From assembly GCA_963556495.2 (NCBI GenBank), contig OY747702.1, positions 39,097,180 to 39,161,179 on the forward strand: DNA of 64,000 nucleotides, in the 5' to 3' direction. This document shows positions 47,501 through 58,595 of the stretch, piece by piece (the first letter of the stretch is position 1; every line of letters starts with the position of its first letter). A program made the position numbers and the translations under genes. A model generated the notes under the pieces. That model worked only from the letters and a program-made list of their open reading frames with translations. It searched no databases and had not been told where the DNA came from. This DNA is from Valencia hispanica. Its lineage: Eukaryota > Chordata > Actinopteri > Cyprinodontiformes > Valenciidae.

Positions 47501-47880
47501 AGTTGTTGGATATTTCATATTCATTATTTGGAAATAGTCGTTCCTGCACCAAGTGGCAAATGATCAGTGACAACACTTTTTAGCTCTCTGATCCCACAAT
47601 GGTGGAATGACCTGCCCAGCTCTTCATGCACAGCAGGCTCCTTTACCATCTCCAAGAAAAGGCTAAAAAAATAACTTTTTTCAACTTCTGAGGCACTTAA
47701 AAAATTCACGTTTTTTTTTCAGTTTCCTAGGCAAAAAAACATGCAAACAGTATTTTGGTTACGGTTGAGGCCTTTCTTTTTTAACTCGCTTATTTACACT
47801 GTGTGACCCTGATCTAGTTTATGCTTGTTATGTTCCTCATTTGTGAGTCGCTTTGGATAAAAGCATCTGCTAAATGTAAA
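47501..47880 (+). mobile_element. LINE 3' end (UnaL2-like tail)
   Basis: The frame near 47555-47670 gives PQWWNDLPSSSCTAGSFTIS and KKRLKK, the C-terminal end of an L2-like ORF2. After a T-rich UTR comes GAGTCGCTTTGGATAAAAGC and ATCTGCTAAATGTAAATG, the stem-loop-type tail known from eel UnaL2 and relatives. Coding sequence upstream is lost. Confidence 0.7.
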
Positions 47881-49497
47881 TGCATTTCCTGAACATCTTA
47901 ATTTTCTTTTATCTGAGGAGGACAATTGGGGTCTACTTTGAAATCACAGCACAATGTGACACATTCAAAAAACCTTTACTTATGTTCAGCTGTTTAAACA
48001 CATGATCTTGAACTCTGCAGTTGTTTAGCTGATGTAAATCTATGATTTCCCTACAACTGAGTTCCCCATATATACCATATAGTTATGGTTTATCAGTCTT
48101 TGAATTCTGACCAAAGACTGATATCAGTCATTGGATTTATATCAATAACAACCAAGACAATTTATTTTCAACACATTAGTTGTTGTTTTTTACCATCACC
48201 ACTCTCGACCACTAAAAATATACAGTACTGTAGAGGCAAAATGGAAATTTACAGTCCATCCAACCCTCCAAATACTTTAATAATACTGAAAGTGTGAATG
48301 CCTGAAACATAAAATGTTGTATTCCAACAAATGTTGCATGCAAATTGTCCTTTGGTTTTCATTAGAGATGCACCATGAATCGAATTCAATTTGTCATCAT
48401 ATTATAAGTTTGTAGGATATTACAATTGCAAAGGATTGTGTGGTCTGCATCCTTTTTTTTCTTGCATAAAATGGAAATAGCTAGACATGTTTTTGTTTCA
48501 AGTAAATAATACATAGACTGCATGGTTTATAACTGTAAAACATATGAAACAAAACCATTTGTTACCTTTTTCAGTGACAAAAAAACATCTTGGAATTTAA
48601 ACAGCACCCTTCTAAAAGATGAAATATGATCAGATTCTTCTCCTTTCTGGGTCTAAGTTTTAGGTCGCTGCCTTGGAGCCAAAGGTCATGTTGCTGCTTA
48701 ATTAGTGAGATGTTTAAATGAGCTCCTGGCAACATAGACACAAAACGATGATGACAACAAGCCCGGAGTCTTGGTGGTTCATCTCTGCCCTAAGCTGTGA
48801 CATCTCTGCATTCATCCAAGATTAATCTGACATTTCTTCTGCTATGGATGAAGTGTGCTATGGCCCAAAGGCTGATTTTAAGAACTTAATGTTGAGTTAT
48901 GATTGTCTTGGGGGAGGCTTGATAGAGAGGAACAGCTCTGCCTGTTTTTTTCATTGCTGATATGGGTTAGTGTTGATGAACGAAATGGATGAATTTCCTT
49001 TCTCTTTGTAATTTCCATTTTCCTCTGGGAAATAATGTGAAGTTCTCCATACTGCTGTGGGTCTGTTTGCTTGGCACAAGCTCATTATTCAGGATATTAC
49101 TGTGGCAAAAGCCCACTAGGGTGGGTGGCGAGGGGAGTGGACCTCAAATGAAAATATTGATGACCCTGAAGCCAGAAATATATAGCACAAAAAGAATAAA
49201 CAGGATGATTTTAGAAATGAAGTCTTTCTGAGCTAAAAAAAATATCTTTCTACAGCTGAGTCATAAGAGATGTGTTTAAAATTCATTCAAGATCATTACT
49301 AAGATGTGCAGTGCTTTTATATGTAATTATTCAACCTGTCATTTTATTGCCTGATTTTGGACATTTCTCCCTAAAGTACAAAAAATTATTTATGTTCAAA
49401 TCAAATATCAGTTATCAAGAACTGGTTGATTATTATTTTTTAAAACAGATGTTTATGTTGATCTGCTTGGTTTGCTTTGTTCCTATCTAAATCACCA
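47881..49497. other. No recognised feature
   Basis: AT-rich intergenic DNA with no frame above 80 codons and no named repeat. Confidence 0.6.
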
Positions 49498-50844
49498 GGG
49501 GTCTCATTTATAAAACTTTGCGTAGAATCATTACTAAAACTGTACTTAAGCTCAGCAACGTTTTTTTACTTACGCCTAGTAAGTTTCCGATCTATCAAAC
49601 TCGGAGTACACACAGCTGCACGCACTTTCCGCTTTATAAATCCCACTCTTCCTAGAAATGTGCACAGGTGTTTTTGGATCATATCCCGCCTCTTACACAC
49701 CCACTTTCTGCCATAAACGGTCCATGCAAAGTGTCTAGTGAATATTTTGCATCCACTTAAGCCAGCTAATATGGGGCGTTTCACAGGTAACCGTGGCAAC
49801 CGAGAGGCGGAGAAAGTAATTCCACAGAGAAAGCTGCAGTCTCAGAGGCACGGTAAACAGTTTATTTCAATCAATCACTCAATCAGCCAGCGCTTTACTC
49901 AGCCTAATGCAGCCAAAGTGCTTCACATTAAAAGACAAAAATACAGTTGCAAAAAGAAAATGTGTGACAAGAAGAGAGTAAAAAGATTTAAAAATGTAAT
50001 AAGAGCAGCACAAGCAATAAAAAAGATAAGAACAATAAAGTTTCAATTAGGCCTATATGATTACTTCTTGTACCAACAATAAGACTGGAATTTATTAAAA
50101 CAAATAAAACTACATGTTGAAACCCTGACAGAAAAGGTGCGTTTTAAGTCTACTTTTTCCAAAATATCGATTTGGGGTCACAAACAAAAGGAGGAGCTGC
50201 AAGTGACGCGGCGTTGATGCAGCTGATATAAATAAGAAGAGCGGGGGATGGGGTGCACGGTTCCAGCGGGTCAGTAGATCCAACACCAGGTCCAGTTCAA
50301 CACATAGATCTAATAAGACTGCTTTAAGGAATCTACATCGGGTCCCCCATCCAGAGGCTTCCAGTGGCATGATTTACAATGAGCGCCATCATCCATTGTG
50401 CTGCATTATGCAGGGGACACTGCAGTATTCCTACTTCACACAATTAATTTACCAACAACTGCAATTTCTATATAATCTGAATAGATAAGTAAATATGAAC
50501 AGACTGTGATGATTCTTATGTGCAACATATTTTCATTCAGATTCTCATTTTTATTCTCAGTTCAGAGATGGGATGGGGTGTGACTGCTGTTTGTGTGTCT
50601 GTGTGTGCAAAGCTCTAAAAGTTTGAAATTGTGGCTTTCATTTTCATTTTTGCCATAACTCCTGTTGCGCTATCAGTGTCCTCTGTGTCCACAAAGTGCG
50701 TAAGCAAGATCCTTAGTGTGCTTAAAGTTGCGCACATTTTTCCGTCACGTTTTGTTCTATAAATCCCCAACTTTGCGTAGAAAGTTGCTTATGTAGTTTT
50801 CAGACCCCGTTTTGTGCGTAAACAAGCTTTATAAATGAGACCCC
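49498..50844. mobile_element. Harbinger-type DNA transposon, non-autonomous, with LINE insertion
   Basis: The ends are GGGGTCTCATTTATAAA at 49498-49514 and the exact inverse TTTATAAATGAGACCCC at 50828-50844. Subterminal TTTGCGTAGAA and its relatives recur at both ends. These termini are typical of Harbinger-type elements in fish. I find no transposase frame. The interior 49855-50165 looks like an inverted LINE 3' end. Confidence 0.75.
49855..50165 (-). mobile_element. LINE 3' end nested in the Harbinger-type element
   Basis: On the minus strand the frame ends [15 protein letters not shown] near 50112-50155, the terminal block of L2-like ORF2. A UTR follows, and then GTGAAGCACTTTGGCTGCAT and a TTGATTGATTGAAATAAAC tail. 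It is only about 300 bp, so strongly 5'-truncated. Confidence 0.55.
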
Positions 50845-50886
50845 AGGTTAATACTTTAACCCCTCCTTTCCACCAGACGCGTTTTT

Positions 50887-51322
50887 GATTTTATTTCATT
50901 TTTTTAATAACTTTTTGTTTGCTGTTACATCAGTGGTCCTTGGCATAAACCATGCTGTCTTAGTCCCTCAATGTTCAGAGTTCCTCCTTACCTTGAAACC
51001 AACACAAAAGTTGTTGGTGGTATCTGCTTGGTAAGGAGAAAACTTCCCTTGCACCCACTTTATCATTTTCCATTTTTTATGTGGTGCCAATGAGTGGCTA
51101 CACATCCAGTTGCCTTATCTTTCAAATCCTTAACCAAGGGTAGTTAAAATTTGTAGTGGACATTTCCAAACTCCAGTGTCTCCCTCCCCATGCATTCTAC
51201 TGAGCTAACATTTTGTTCACTGTGGCAGACATTTATGCTTTACATGAAACCAAGTTGTATTGGTGATGTTTTGGATACCACTTGTTTCTCTGTGTCCATC
51301 AATGACAGAAAATGTTTGTGTT
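50887..51322. repeat. Unclassified 440-bp direct repeat, copy 2
   Basis: Second copy of the repeat at 46497-46936, lying just outside the Harbinger-type element. It diverges from copy 1 at both ends abruptly, at about GATTTTATTTCATTTT on the left and after TGTTTGTGTTT on the right. Confidence 0.85.
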
Positions 51323-51964
51323 TCTCCTTCTCTTCACTTCACCGAGGTTTCTTTAAATACTCTAAGCCCCTCCCCTTGGGTTCAATAATCACCAATTTCA
51401 ACCTAACTCAAGATCTACATAATTACATCCAATAAAAAATAAAGAGCTCTAGCATCATCAGTATCAGCAGTCCCAAAAACATTGAGTCCGAGTGGACCAT
51501 GTTCCGCTCCTCCATTGTCGAGGCGGCTGACCGAAGCTGTGGCCGCAAGGTGGTCGGTGCCTGTTGCGGCGGCAACCCCCGAACCCGCTGGTGGACACCG
51601 GCGGTAAGGGATGCTGTCAGGCTGAAGAAGGAGTCCTATCGGGTCTTTTTGGCCGGTGGGACCAGCAGGCCAAGCGGAGTGCGGCCCGGAAGCGGTCTGC
51701 CACCAACACTGTTTACAGTGGGGATGGTGTGCTGCTGACCTCGACGCAGGACGTTTTGGGTCGGTGGATGGAATACTTCGAAGACCTCCTCAATCCCACA
51801 GGCACACCTTCCATTCTGGAAGCAATGTTTGGTGACTTTGGGTCGGGCTCTCCAATCTCTGGTGCTGAGGTCACCAAGGTCGTTAAATAGCTCCTCGGTG
51901 GCAAGGCGCCGGGGGTCAATGAGATTCGGCCGGAATTCCTCAAGGCTCTGGATGTTGTGGCGCT

Positions 51965-52657
51965 GTGTTGGTTAACTCGGCTCTGCCATATTGCGTGGAC
52001 ATCGGGGTCAGTTCCCTTGGGATCGGCAGACTGGGGTGGTGGATCACACTTCTGAGCCTCCTTGGTAAGGTCTATTCAGGGGTTCTGGAGAGGAGGGTCC
52101 GATGGATAGTCGAACCTCGGATCCAGGAGAAACAATGTGGTTTTCGTCCTGGCCGTGGAACACTGGACCAGCTCTGTACCCTCAGCAGGGTCCTGGAGGG
52201 TGCGTGGGAGTTTGCCCAACCGATCTACATGTGTTTTGTGGACTTGGAGAAGGCGTTCGACCGTGTCCCTCGGGGGGCCCTGTGGGGGGTACTCCAGGAG
52301 TATGGGGTACTGGGCCCCTTGATACGGGCTGTTGGGTCCCTGTACAACCAGTGCCAGAGTTTGGTTTGCATTGCTGGCAGTAAGTCGGGCTTGTTTCCAG
52401 TGAGAGCTGAACTCCCCCAAGGTTGCCCTTTGTCACCGACCCTGTTCATAACTTTTATGCACAGGATTTCTAGGCGCAGTCAAGGTGTTGAGGGGATAAG
52501 TTTCGGTGGCCCCAGGATCGGGTCTCTGCTTTTTGCAGATGACGTGGTCCTGTTGGCTTCATCGGAACGTGATCTACAGCTTTCGCTGGGGCGGTTCGCA
52601 GCAGAGTGTGAAGCAACTGGACTGAGAATCAGCACCTCCAAATCTGTTCACGAATGA
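51965..52657 (+). pseudogene. Rex3 reverse transcriptase core
   Basis: Open 230 codons. It contains VYSGVLERRVRWIVEPRIQE, EKQCGFRPGRGTLDQLCTLS, CFVDLEKAFDRVPRGALWGV with the first catalytic aspartate, LPQGCPLSPTLF, and GSLLFADDVVLLASSERDLQ with the FADD pair. It closes at ISTSKSVHE, where an internal deletion has joined two parts. The first 30 codons read out of the ancestral frame, so the start is not meaningful. Confidence 0.88.
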
Positions 52658-52664
52658 GGGAAAA

Positions 52665-53058
52665 ATGGTGCGGGAGATCGATAGACGGATTGGTCGGGCG
52701 TCTGCAGTCATGCGGGCGCTGTACCGGTCTGTCGTGGTGAAGAGAGAGCTGAGCCGAAGGGCGAAGCTCTCGATTTACCGGTCGATCTATGCTCCTACCC
52801 TCATCTATGGTCACGAACTCTGGGTGGTGACCGAAAGAACGAGATCACAGATACAAGCGGCTGAAATGAGTTTCCTTCGTAGAATGTCTGGGCTCTCCCT
52901 TAGAGATAGGGTGACAAGCTCAGTCTTCTGGAGGGGGCTCAGTGTGGAGCCGCTGCTCCTCCACATCAAGAGGAGTCAGTTGAGGTGGCTCTGGGATCTG
53001 GTCAGGGTGCCTCCTGGACGCCTCCCTGGTGAAGTGTTTCGGGCACGTCCCACGAGGT
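52665..53058 (+). pseudogene. Rex3 ORF C-terminal region
   Basis: This part of the 215-codon frame at 52665-53312 is Rex3: IDRRIGRASAVMRALYRSVV, YGHELWVVTERTRSQIQAAE, RRMSGLSLRDRV, LRWLWDLVRVPPGRLPG and FRARPT. Beyond about 53058 the frame runs into unrelated DNA and its last 80 codons are not Rex3. Confidence 0.88.
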
Positions 53059-53129
53059 ACGTATACCAGAGTGTATGTATGTGTTTATATAAGTGTTCAG
53101 CATCTGCAGGGCAGCTGTCAGTGACAAGG

Positions 53130-53840
53130 CTGCTTCGTCACAGCGTGCCTGAGTGGAGCGGAGCGCATGCAGTGGAAATTGGGGGTTACAGAAGCAGCAC
53201 GTCATACGCAGCTGATAACCACCGCTGTAGTCAACAGAACACTTTCCACCGGAGGCGAAAGCAGCATGAGTCTGCCGCGTCTCAGGAGCATCATGTTGCG
53301 GCACTTTTCTAAATATATGCGACAGTCCTATTTTCTACGTGGTATGCCTCTGAAAAATGTCAACGTCAACATTTTGGATAGGGGAAGATAGGAAATCAAA
53401 CGGCTCGGCATCCGGAAATTTTCCAAATTAAAAAAACATGCTGCTTTGCGGTTGCTTTACTTAAAAAAAGGTAACTACCTGTGCGGACTGGTGAGAACTA
53501 CCTCACTGGTGGGTCTCATTTTTGTGTCATTAGACAAATGAGCGAGTTTGGATATTCCCTGACATAACATAAACTTATTGGCAAATATAAAACGGACATA
53601 ACATAAAACACAGACCTTTTGGAGCCATGTTGTCGTCTTTTTCTGCTTATTGTTGTGTTTACTGACGAAACCACGCGTGATTTTGCAAATCTCGCGAGAT
53701 TTCGTGCTCTCTCGGTTACAGCTGCTTCCCTGCTGCTATGCGCCTCATACAGACCCAGTGGAAAGGGCCAAGCAGCAGAATACGCAAGTAAAACGTGCTG
53801 CTCCTGTAACGCGCCACTTACGCGTCCAGCGGAAAGGAGG
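53130..53840. mobile_element. Palindromic MITE-like element, CpG-rich arms
   Basis: The left arm (about 53142-53275) and the inverted right arm (about 53705-53838) share text such as GTTACAGAAGCAGCACGT against GTTACAGGAGCAGCACGT and ACTTTCCACCGG against CCTTTCCACTGG. The arms are rich in CpG and the middle is AT-rich. No transposase is visible. A hAT-type origin is a guess. Confidence 0.55.
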
Positions 53841-54118
53841 GGTTAGACCTCTAATAAAGTAAGAAACAATAGTTAGAATTTTTTTTTTTTTACGCTTGAG
53901 TGTCTGAGCATAGCCTGTATAACTCATGGCCCCAAATTTCCCATAAAATAATATAGTAGTGGGAGTGTCATACTCTGAGCACAAACAAGATGGATGAAAC
54001 TGTAAACGGTTTCAAATAGTGGTCAGTTTTGAATTAAAACAGGTGAATGCAATTTTAAAATGCATTGTATACCTACTAGATTTGTTAAAAATATGAATGG
54101 ACAAGTTTATTTCTAATA
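53838..54118. repeat. Segment duplicated at 59198-59476
   Basis: From AGGGGTTAGACCTCTAATAA to TTTATTTCTAATA this stretch matches 59198-59476 with one substitution and a 2-base difference in a T-run. It is the DNA immediately to the left of Tc1 copy 1. It has no gene. Confidence 0.95.
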
Positions 54119-55613
54119 AACTCAGCAAAAAAAGAAATGTCCTCTGACTTTCAACTGTTTTTACTTTCAGTAAACTTAATGTGTGTAAATATTTGTATGA
54201 ACACTAAAAGAGTCAACACCATAAGACATAAACTAAAAATGTTTCACAGACATTTGACTAACAGAAATAGAATAATGTGTCCTTGAATGAAGGGAGGCTC
54301 AAAATCAAATGTACCAGTCAGTATCTGGTGTGGCCACCAGCTGCTTGAAGTACTGCAGTGCATCTCCTCCTCATGGACTGGACCAGATTTGTCAGTTCTT
54401 GCTGTGAGATGTTACCCCACTTTTCCATCAAGGCACTTGCAAGTTCCTGGACATTTCTGGGGGGAATGGCCCTATCCCTCACCCTGCAATCCAACAGGTC
54501 CCAGATGTGCTCAATGGGATTGAGATCCGGGCTCTAAGCTGGCCATGGCAGAACACTGACATTGCTGTCATGCAGAAACTCATGCACAGAACGAACAGTA
54601 TGGCTGGTGGCATTGTCCTGCTTGAGGATCATGTCCGGTTGAGCATGCATAAAGGGTACCACATGAGAGAGGAGGATGTCTTCCCTGTACCGCAAGGCAT
54701 TGAGATTGCCTGCAATGACAACAAGCTCAGTCCGATGGTGATGTGATATACCGCCCCAGACCATGACGGACCCCCACCTCCAAATCGATCCCGCTCCAGG
54801 GTACAGGCCTCGGTGTAACGCTCATTCCTTCGACGATAAACACGAATCCGTCCATCACCCCTGGTGAGACAAAACCGTGACTCATCAGTGAAGAGCACTT
54901 TTTGCCACTCCTGTCTGGTCCAGCGAAGGTGGGTTTGTGCCCATAGGCGGCGTTGTTGCTGGTGATGTCTGGTAAGGACCTGCCTTACAACAGGCTTACA
55001 ACCCGTAGTCCAGCCTCTCTCAGCCTATTGCGGACAGTCGGAGCACTGATGGAGGGATTGTGTGTTCCTGGTGTGACTCGGGCAGTTGTTGTAGCCATCC
55101 TGTACCTTTCACGCAGGTGTGATATTTGGATGTACCGATCCTGTGCAGGTGTTATTACACGTGGTCTTCCACTGCAAGGAAGATCAGCTGTCCTTCCTGT
55201 CTCCCTGTAGCGCTCTCTTAGGCGTCTCACAGTGCGGACATGGCAATTTATTGCCCTAGCCACATCAGCAGTTCTCATGCCTCCCTGCAGCATGCCTAAT
55301 GCATGTTCACGCAGATGAGCAGGGACCCTGGGCATCTTTCTTTGGGTGTTTTTCACAGTTGGTAGACAAGTCTCTTTAGTGTCCTGCGTTTTTAGAACTG
55401 TGACCTTAAATGCCTACTTTCTGTAAGGTGTTAAGGGCTTAACGACCATTCCACAGGTGCATGTTAATTTATTGATTATGGTTATTTGAACATGCATGGA
55501 AAACATTGTTTAAACCCTTTACAATGAAGATCTGTAAAGTTATTTGGATTTTTACTACATTATTGTTGAAATACACAGTCCTGAAAAAGGGATGTTTTTT
55601 TTTTTACTGAGTT
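54119..55613 (-). mobile_element. Tc1-like transposon, family 2, copy 1
   Basis: Bounded by TA dinucleotides (54117-54118, 55614-55615). The ends are AACTCAGCAAAAAAAGAAAT on the left and the inverse AACTCAGTAAAAAAAAAAAC on the right, length 1495 bp. The transposase lies on the minus strand over 54318-55356. It belongs to a different family from the element at 44.7 kb: ends, subterminal sequence and protein all differ. Confidence 0.92.
54318..55356 (-). pseudogene. Tc1-like transposase, nearly full length, broken
   Basis: Starts MKNTQRKMPRVPAHLREHAL with paired helix-turn-helix text (MRTADVARAINCHVRTVRRL) and an RPRVITPAQDRYIQ hook. The first catalytic aspartate is in LFTDESRFCL, the second in LKQDNATSHT, and the third acidic position in SPDLNPIEHIWD. 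The protein would end GGHTRY with a stop at 54318-54320. By reading the frames I see two frameshifts (after GLRVV, and at GGGG before MVWGG) and one stop codon just before SPDLNP, so all three acidic residues remain but the frame is broken. Confidence 0.88.
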
Positions 55614-55615
55614 TA

Positions 55616-55914
55616 TATGCACCGTCAATCAACCAAAAGACTGCATATAAAGGAACCTGTAAATATATATTAATAAACATGCAAAATGAATAATATTTTG
55701 TTACCTTGTGTTTGTTCTCAAAACCAGGTAATAGTTACATCTCTAATCTCTGCAGGAATAGAGGTAAAGACAAAAGTGAAATGTAGTACTCTAAAAAATG
55801 TTGTACATTGACCAACTTTTCAGTCTTGAACAAATAAGGTTAAACTGTGTGATCAGTGAGGTGCATGGGCTGTTTCTTGTTTAGTTTACACAAGTGGTAA
55901 CACTTGAAATTAAG
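55616..55914. other. No recognised feature
   Basis: AT-rich spacer of about 300 bp. Confidence 0.6.
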
Positions 55915-57790
55915 CAAGGCAAGGCAATTTTATTTGTATAACTATTTGTATACACTTTCAACAACAAGGTAATTCAAGGTGCTTTACATGATTAGGGGAT
56001 AAAGTAAAAACCGGAATAAAGCATGAGGCACACACAAAACATATGATACATGAAAACATTACTCAAAGGCCACTCTAAACAGCTGGCTTTGCTATTGCTC
56101 TCCATTTTTCTGGCTGTCTATATGGCTCGCTTGTCCGCCGGGCAACACCTCATTTTGAGGCATTTTTCAAACAGCAAACGTGGGTGGAGTTAGACTGGGA
56201 TGAGCTACACTTTAACACTTGGAAAGGAAAACTGTGGGTAGGATATCAAAACAGTCACTCCCTGCCAGTGACTGATGCCCCTGCCAGCTGGCGCGTTGGT
56301 GGCTCTCGATGTCCGGAGCTGGTGCTCGGGGGGGCAATCCAGGTCAGACATGGTGCGTGCCTGGCCAGGCCTGGGTGGACTGGTGTGTCGGTCAGCCGAT
56401 GTGCTGGGCTGATGTCTTTTTGTTGGTTGGGACACCTCTTTTGGTGGTGCCGGTTTTGGGATTGTTGGGTGGTGCCTGTTTGGGGGCTCGGCGGGATGCA
56501 GATCCGGTGTCTCTGCTCATTCGATCACCTGTTCTGTGCATTTCGTGCTTGGTCAGTTTATTGGTGGGTTTGACTGGCCCTGGCCTTGGTTGGATGCCTG
56601 GTCTCGGCGCTCTCCATTGCGCGGGATCAGGATTCAGGAGCTGGTACAACTTGGTGTCCAGGTGCTGGCTGGGCTTGGCCTGGAGATGCCACTGCAGCTA
56701 TCGGTGGGGCGCCCCGGGTGGCAGCGGGGGATGGCGGCCATCAGCCAGCCGTGGCCCCCGCAGTGGTGGGGGGCCCCTCGTTGGCTGATCCCTAGTTGGG
56801 TCCTTGCTGGGGGGTGAGGGGCCAGGTGTAGCCGGTTGCCGCAGAGCCCGTGGGCTTGTCACTGCAGTGCCCCGGGCCCCTGCATTGTAGCTGCTGGATG
56901 TTCCCCTGGGGTTCTCCTCTGCTTCTCTTTTGGGGGATTCGGTCGGCCCTGTGCTGGTCGGCTTAGGGATCCTGGGCTGCGGGGTCCTTTGGACATCTTG
57001 GCCCCGATCTCCTTCATGTCTGTATCAATTCCTGGGAGATGGATTGATGACTCCTGACACCAGCTATGGAACACTCTTATGCAGAAACCTTATATGCACC
57101 AGCATGCTCACACACACATAGGTGTAGGGTCTCCAGTGTTTACAGATACAATCTTGGGCTGAGGTTATCATTACTAGATCTTGATTAATCGGTACCATGA
57201 GCTTTTCAGTGACATTGTTGTATTTTTATATCCATTTTTGTGTGATGTAGTTGTGTAATTCTTAGTTCACAATGTTTGTTTTGTTTTGCCGATGTTCCTT
57301 TTTTGTTTTTGTTTTGTTTTTTCCGGTCTCTCTGCCATCCTGTGGGTATGGAGGCAGACTTCGATGTTTACTTTTCTTTTTTTCCCTTCCTCTCTTGTAT
57401 TTTCAACTCACTCTCTCTCTTGACTTTTTGTTTCCTACCGCTCTTCATCTTCTTTCTTCCCCGGTATTTTCCGCCTCTGTGTCCATAACATCAGAAAATA
57501 AAATCCACAGCAATAAAGATTTCTCACATATCCATATCAAGTGGAGTACTATAACAAAAGCTGTAGTGTTCCACTTGTGAAAGTAAATCTGTTGGGTTTC
57601 TACTTGGTACTCAGACACCAATTCTGAGTGCCACACTGCTAGACAGGACACGTTTATATATATATAAATAAATAAAAACAGTAAGAGGTGCAGCTTCATT
57701 GGTTAATGTTTTTTTTAGGTTTTGTTTTGGTTTAATTCATGAATTCTCACATTTCCTCTACATTGGTGTTAATTGGGGCTGTATAGAGAA
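55915..57790 (-). mobile_element. LINE family A relic, split by an insertion
   Basis: The 3' tail at 55915-56090 matches 34525-34745 (AAGGCAAGGCAATTTTATTT, TTCAAGGTGCTTTACATGAT, ACTCAAAGGC). Around 56228-56247 the text CTGTGGGTAGGATATCAA matches 36052-36070. After a 1.4-kb interruption, 57683-57790 continues with text matching 36080-36170 (GGTTTAATTCATGAATTCTC, CCTCTACATTGGTGTTAATT). So this is a largely deleted family A copy later hit by the element at 56256-57674. Confidence 0.8.
56248..57682 (+). mobile_element. Unclassified 1.4-kb insertion with 8-bp target duplication
   Basis: The inserted DNA (56256-57674) is flanked by AAAACAGT at 56248-56255 and 57675-57682 and sits between two adjoining parts of a LINE. 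The left 800 bp is GC- and G-rich on the plus strand. The right part is T-rich and then has a hairpin at about 57538-57578 (CAAGTGGAGTACTATAAC with a CCACTTG close) and an AT-rich end. No inverted termini and no recognised domain. The frames of up to 159 codons have low-complexity W/G/C-rich text and are not supported. An AT-rich tail with a target duplication fits a non-LTR or SINE-like element. Confidence 0.7.
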
Positions 57791-58595
57791 AGCACAAGTA
57801 ATGTAATTGTGCAAAGCGGCAGTCAACACCTATACATCGTTGCAAACACTTTTTTTTTTCATCCTTAAAATTAACAGGTGAATATTTTTAATATACAGTG
57901 TATGTACAGTAGAAGCAGCTCAACTAACCAGTTTAGGTTTAATACAAAAGTTGATTTCTTACAAAAAATCTACCACAGCCATAGTTCCTGCTTAGAAACG
58001 GGGAGATTTCAGTGTTTTGCCAGGCTGTTTTCAATAGTGCAATATCAATGTTACCAAATGGAAACTGACATTAGACACAAAATTAATGGATCATTAATGT
58101 GACACACTTTCTTTTTGTTTTTTTTCCGTCTGGGATTTTGTTTTAAAACTCAGAGCTATCGCGATAACTTTATTCTCAAAAAGTATATAAACAATGGAGA
58201 AAACAGACAGTCATCAATGAAACACAATCCTCCATATTTATGTTACACAATTTCCATATTAAGAGATTAAAATAGGATTAAAACGATTTTGCTACAGAAC
58301 AATCCCTTCTACTGGCCCAGGAGAAATATTGAATGACCTATTATTTAAAATCCTTATTGAGGCAGGGACAAATTAATTATTAAAATGATTCAGTTTGCAT
58401 TTGGGACTTCTATACCTTCTGCCAAATTTAATAAGCTCGTATTTAGAATCAGTGATGTGTAACAGATCCAACAAAGCTCTTTGCACCGGTCTCAATGGTG
58501 ACTGACCCACGCTTCTTAAAACGAGCAGCTGGTCGTTTTTTTAATCCTAAGCTTTGTTATTTAACAGAGATGTTTAAGCTGTGATACTTGGTGAA
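57791..58595. other. No recognised feature
   Basis: AT-rich DNA. No gene or named repeat is seen. Confidence 0.6.

Larger units (their letters stand above)
51460..53058 (+). mobile_element. Rex3-type RTE retrotransposon, plus strand
   Basis: Longer Rex3 copy than the one at 21.2 kb. Linker text begins with EWTMFRSSIVEAADRSCGRK (51490-51550) and RWMEYFEDLLNPTGTPSILE (51765-51825). The RT then spans 51965-52657, followed by EIDRRIGRASAVMRALYRSV (52675 onward). It is cut at about 53058, inside the C-terminal RARPT region, and lacks the GATG-type tail that the other copy has. Between ISTSKS and the MVREIDRRIG block about 90 bp are missing. Stops and frameshifts occur at 51890, 52000 and 52130. 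Confidence 0.9.

Noticed and set aside
52076..52449. Minus-strand frames of 74-114 codons
   Set aside because: They are antisense shadows of the plus-strand Rex3 copy.
56184..56817. Frames of 93-159 codons rich in W, G and C
   Set aside because: Several overlap in different frames of a GC-rich stretch and none shows a domain. They belong to an unclassified insertion.
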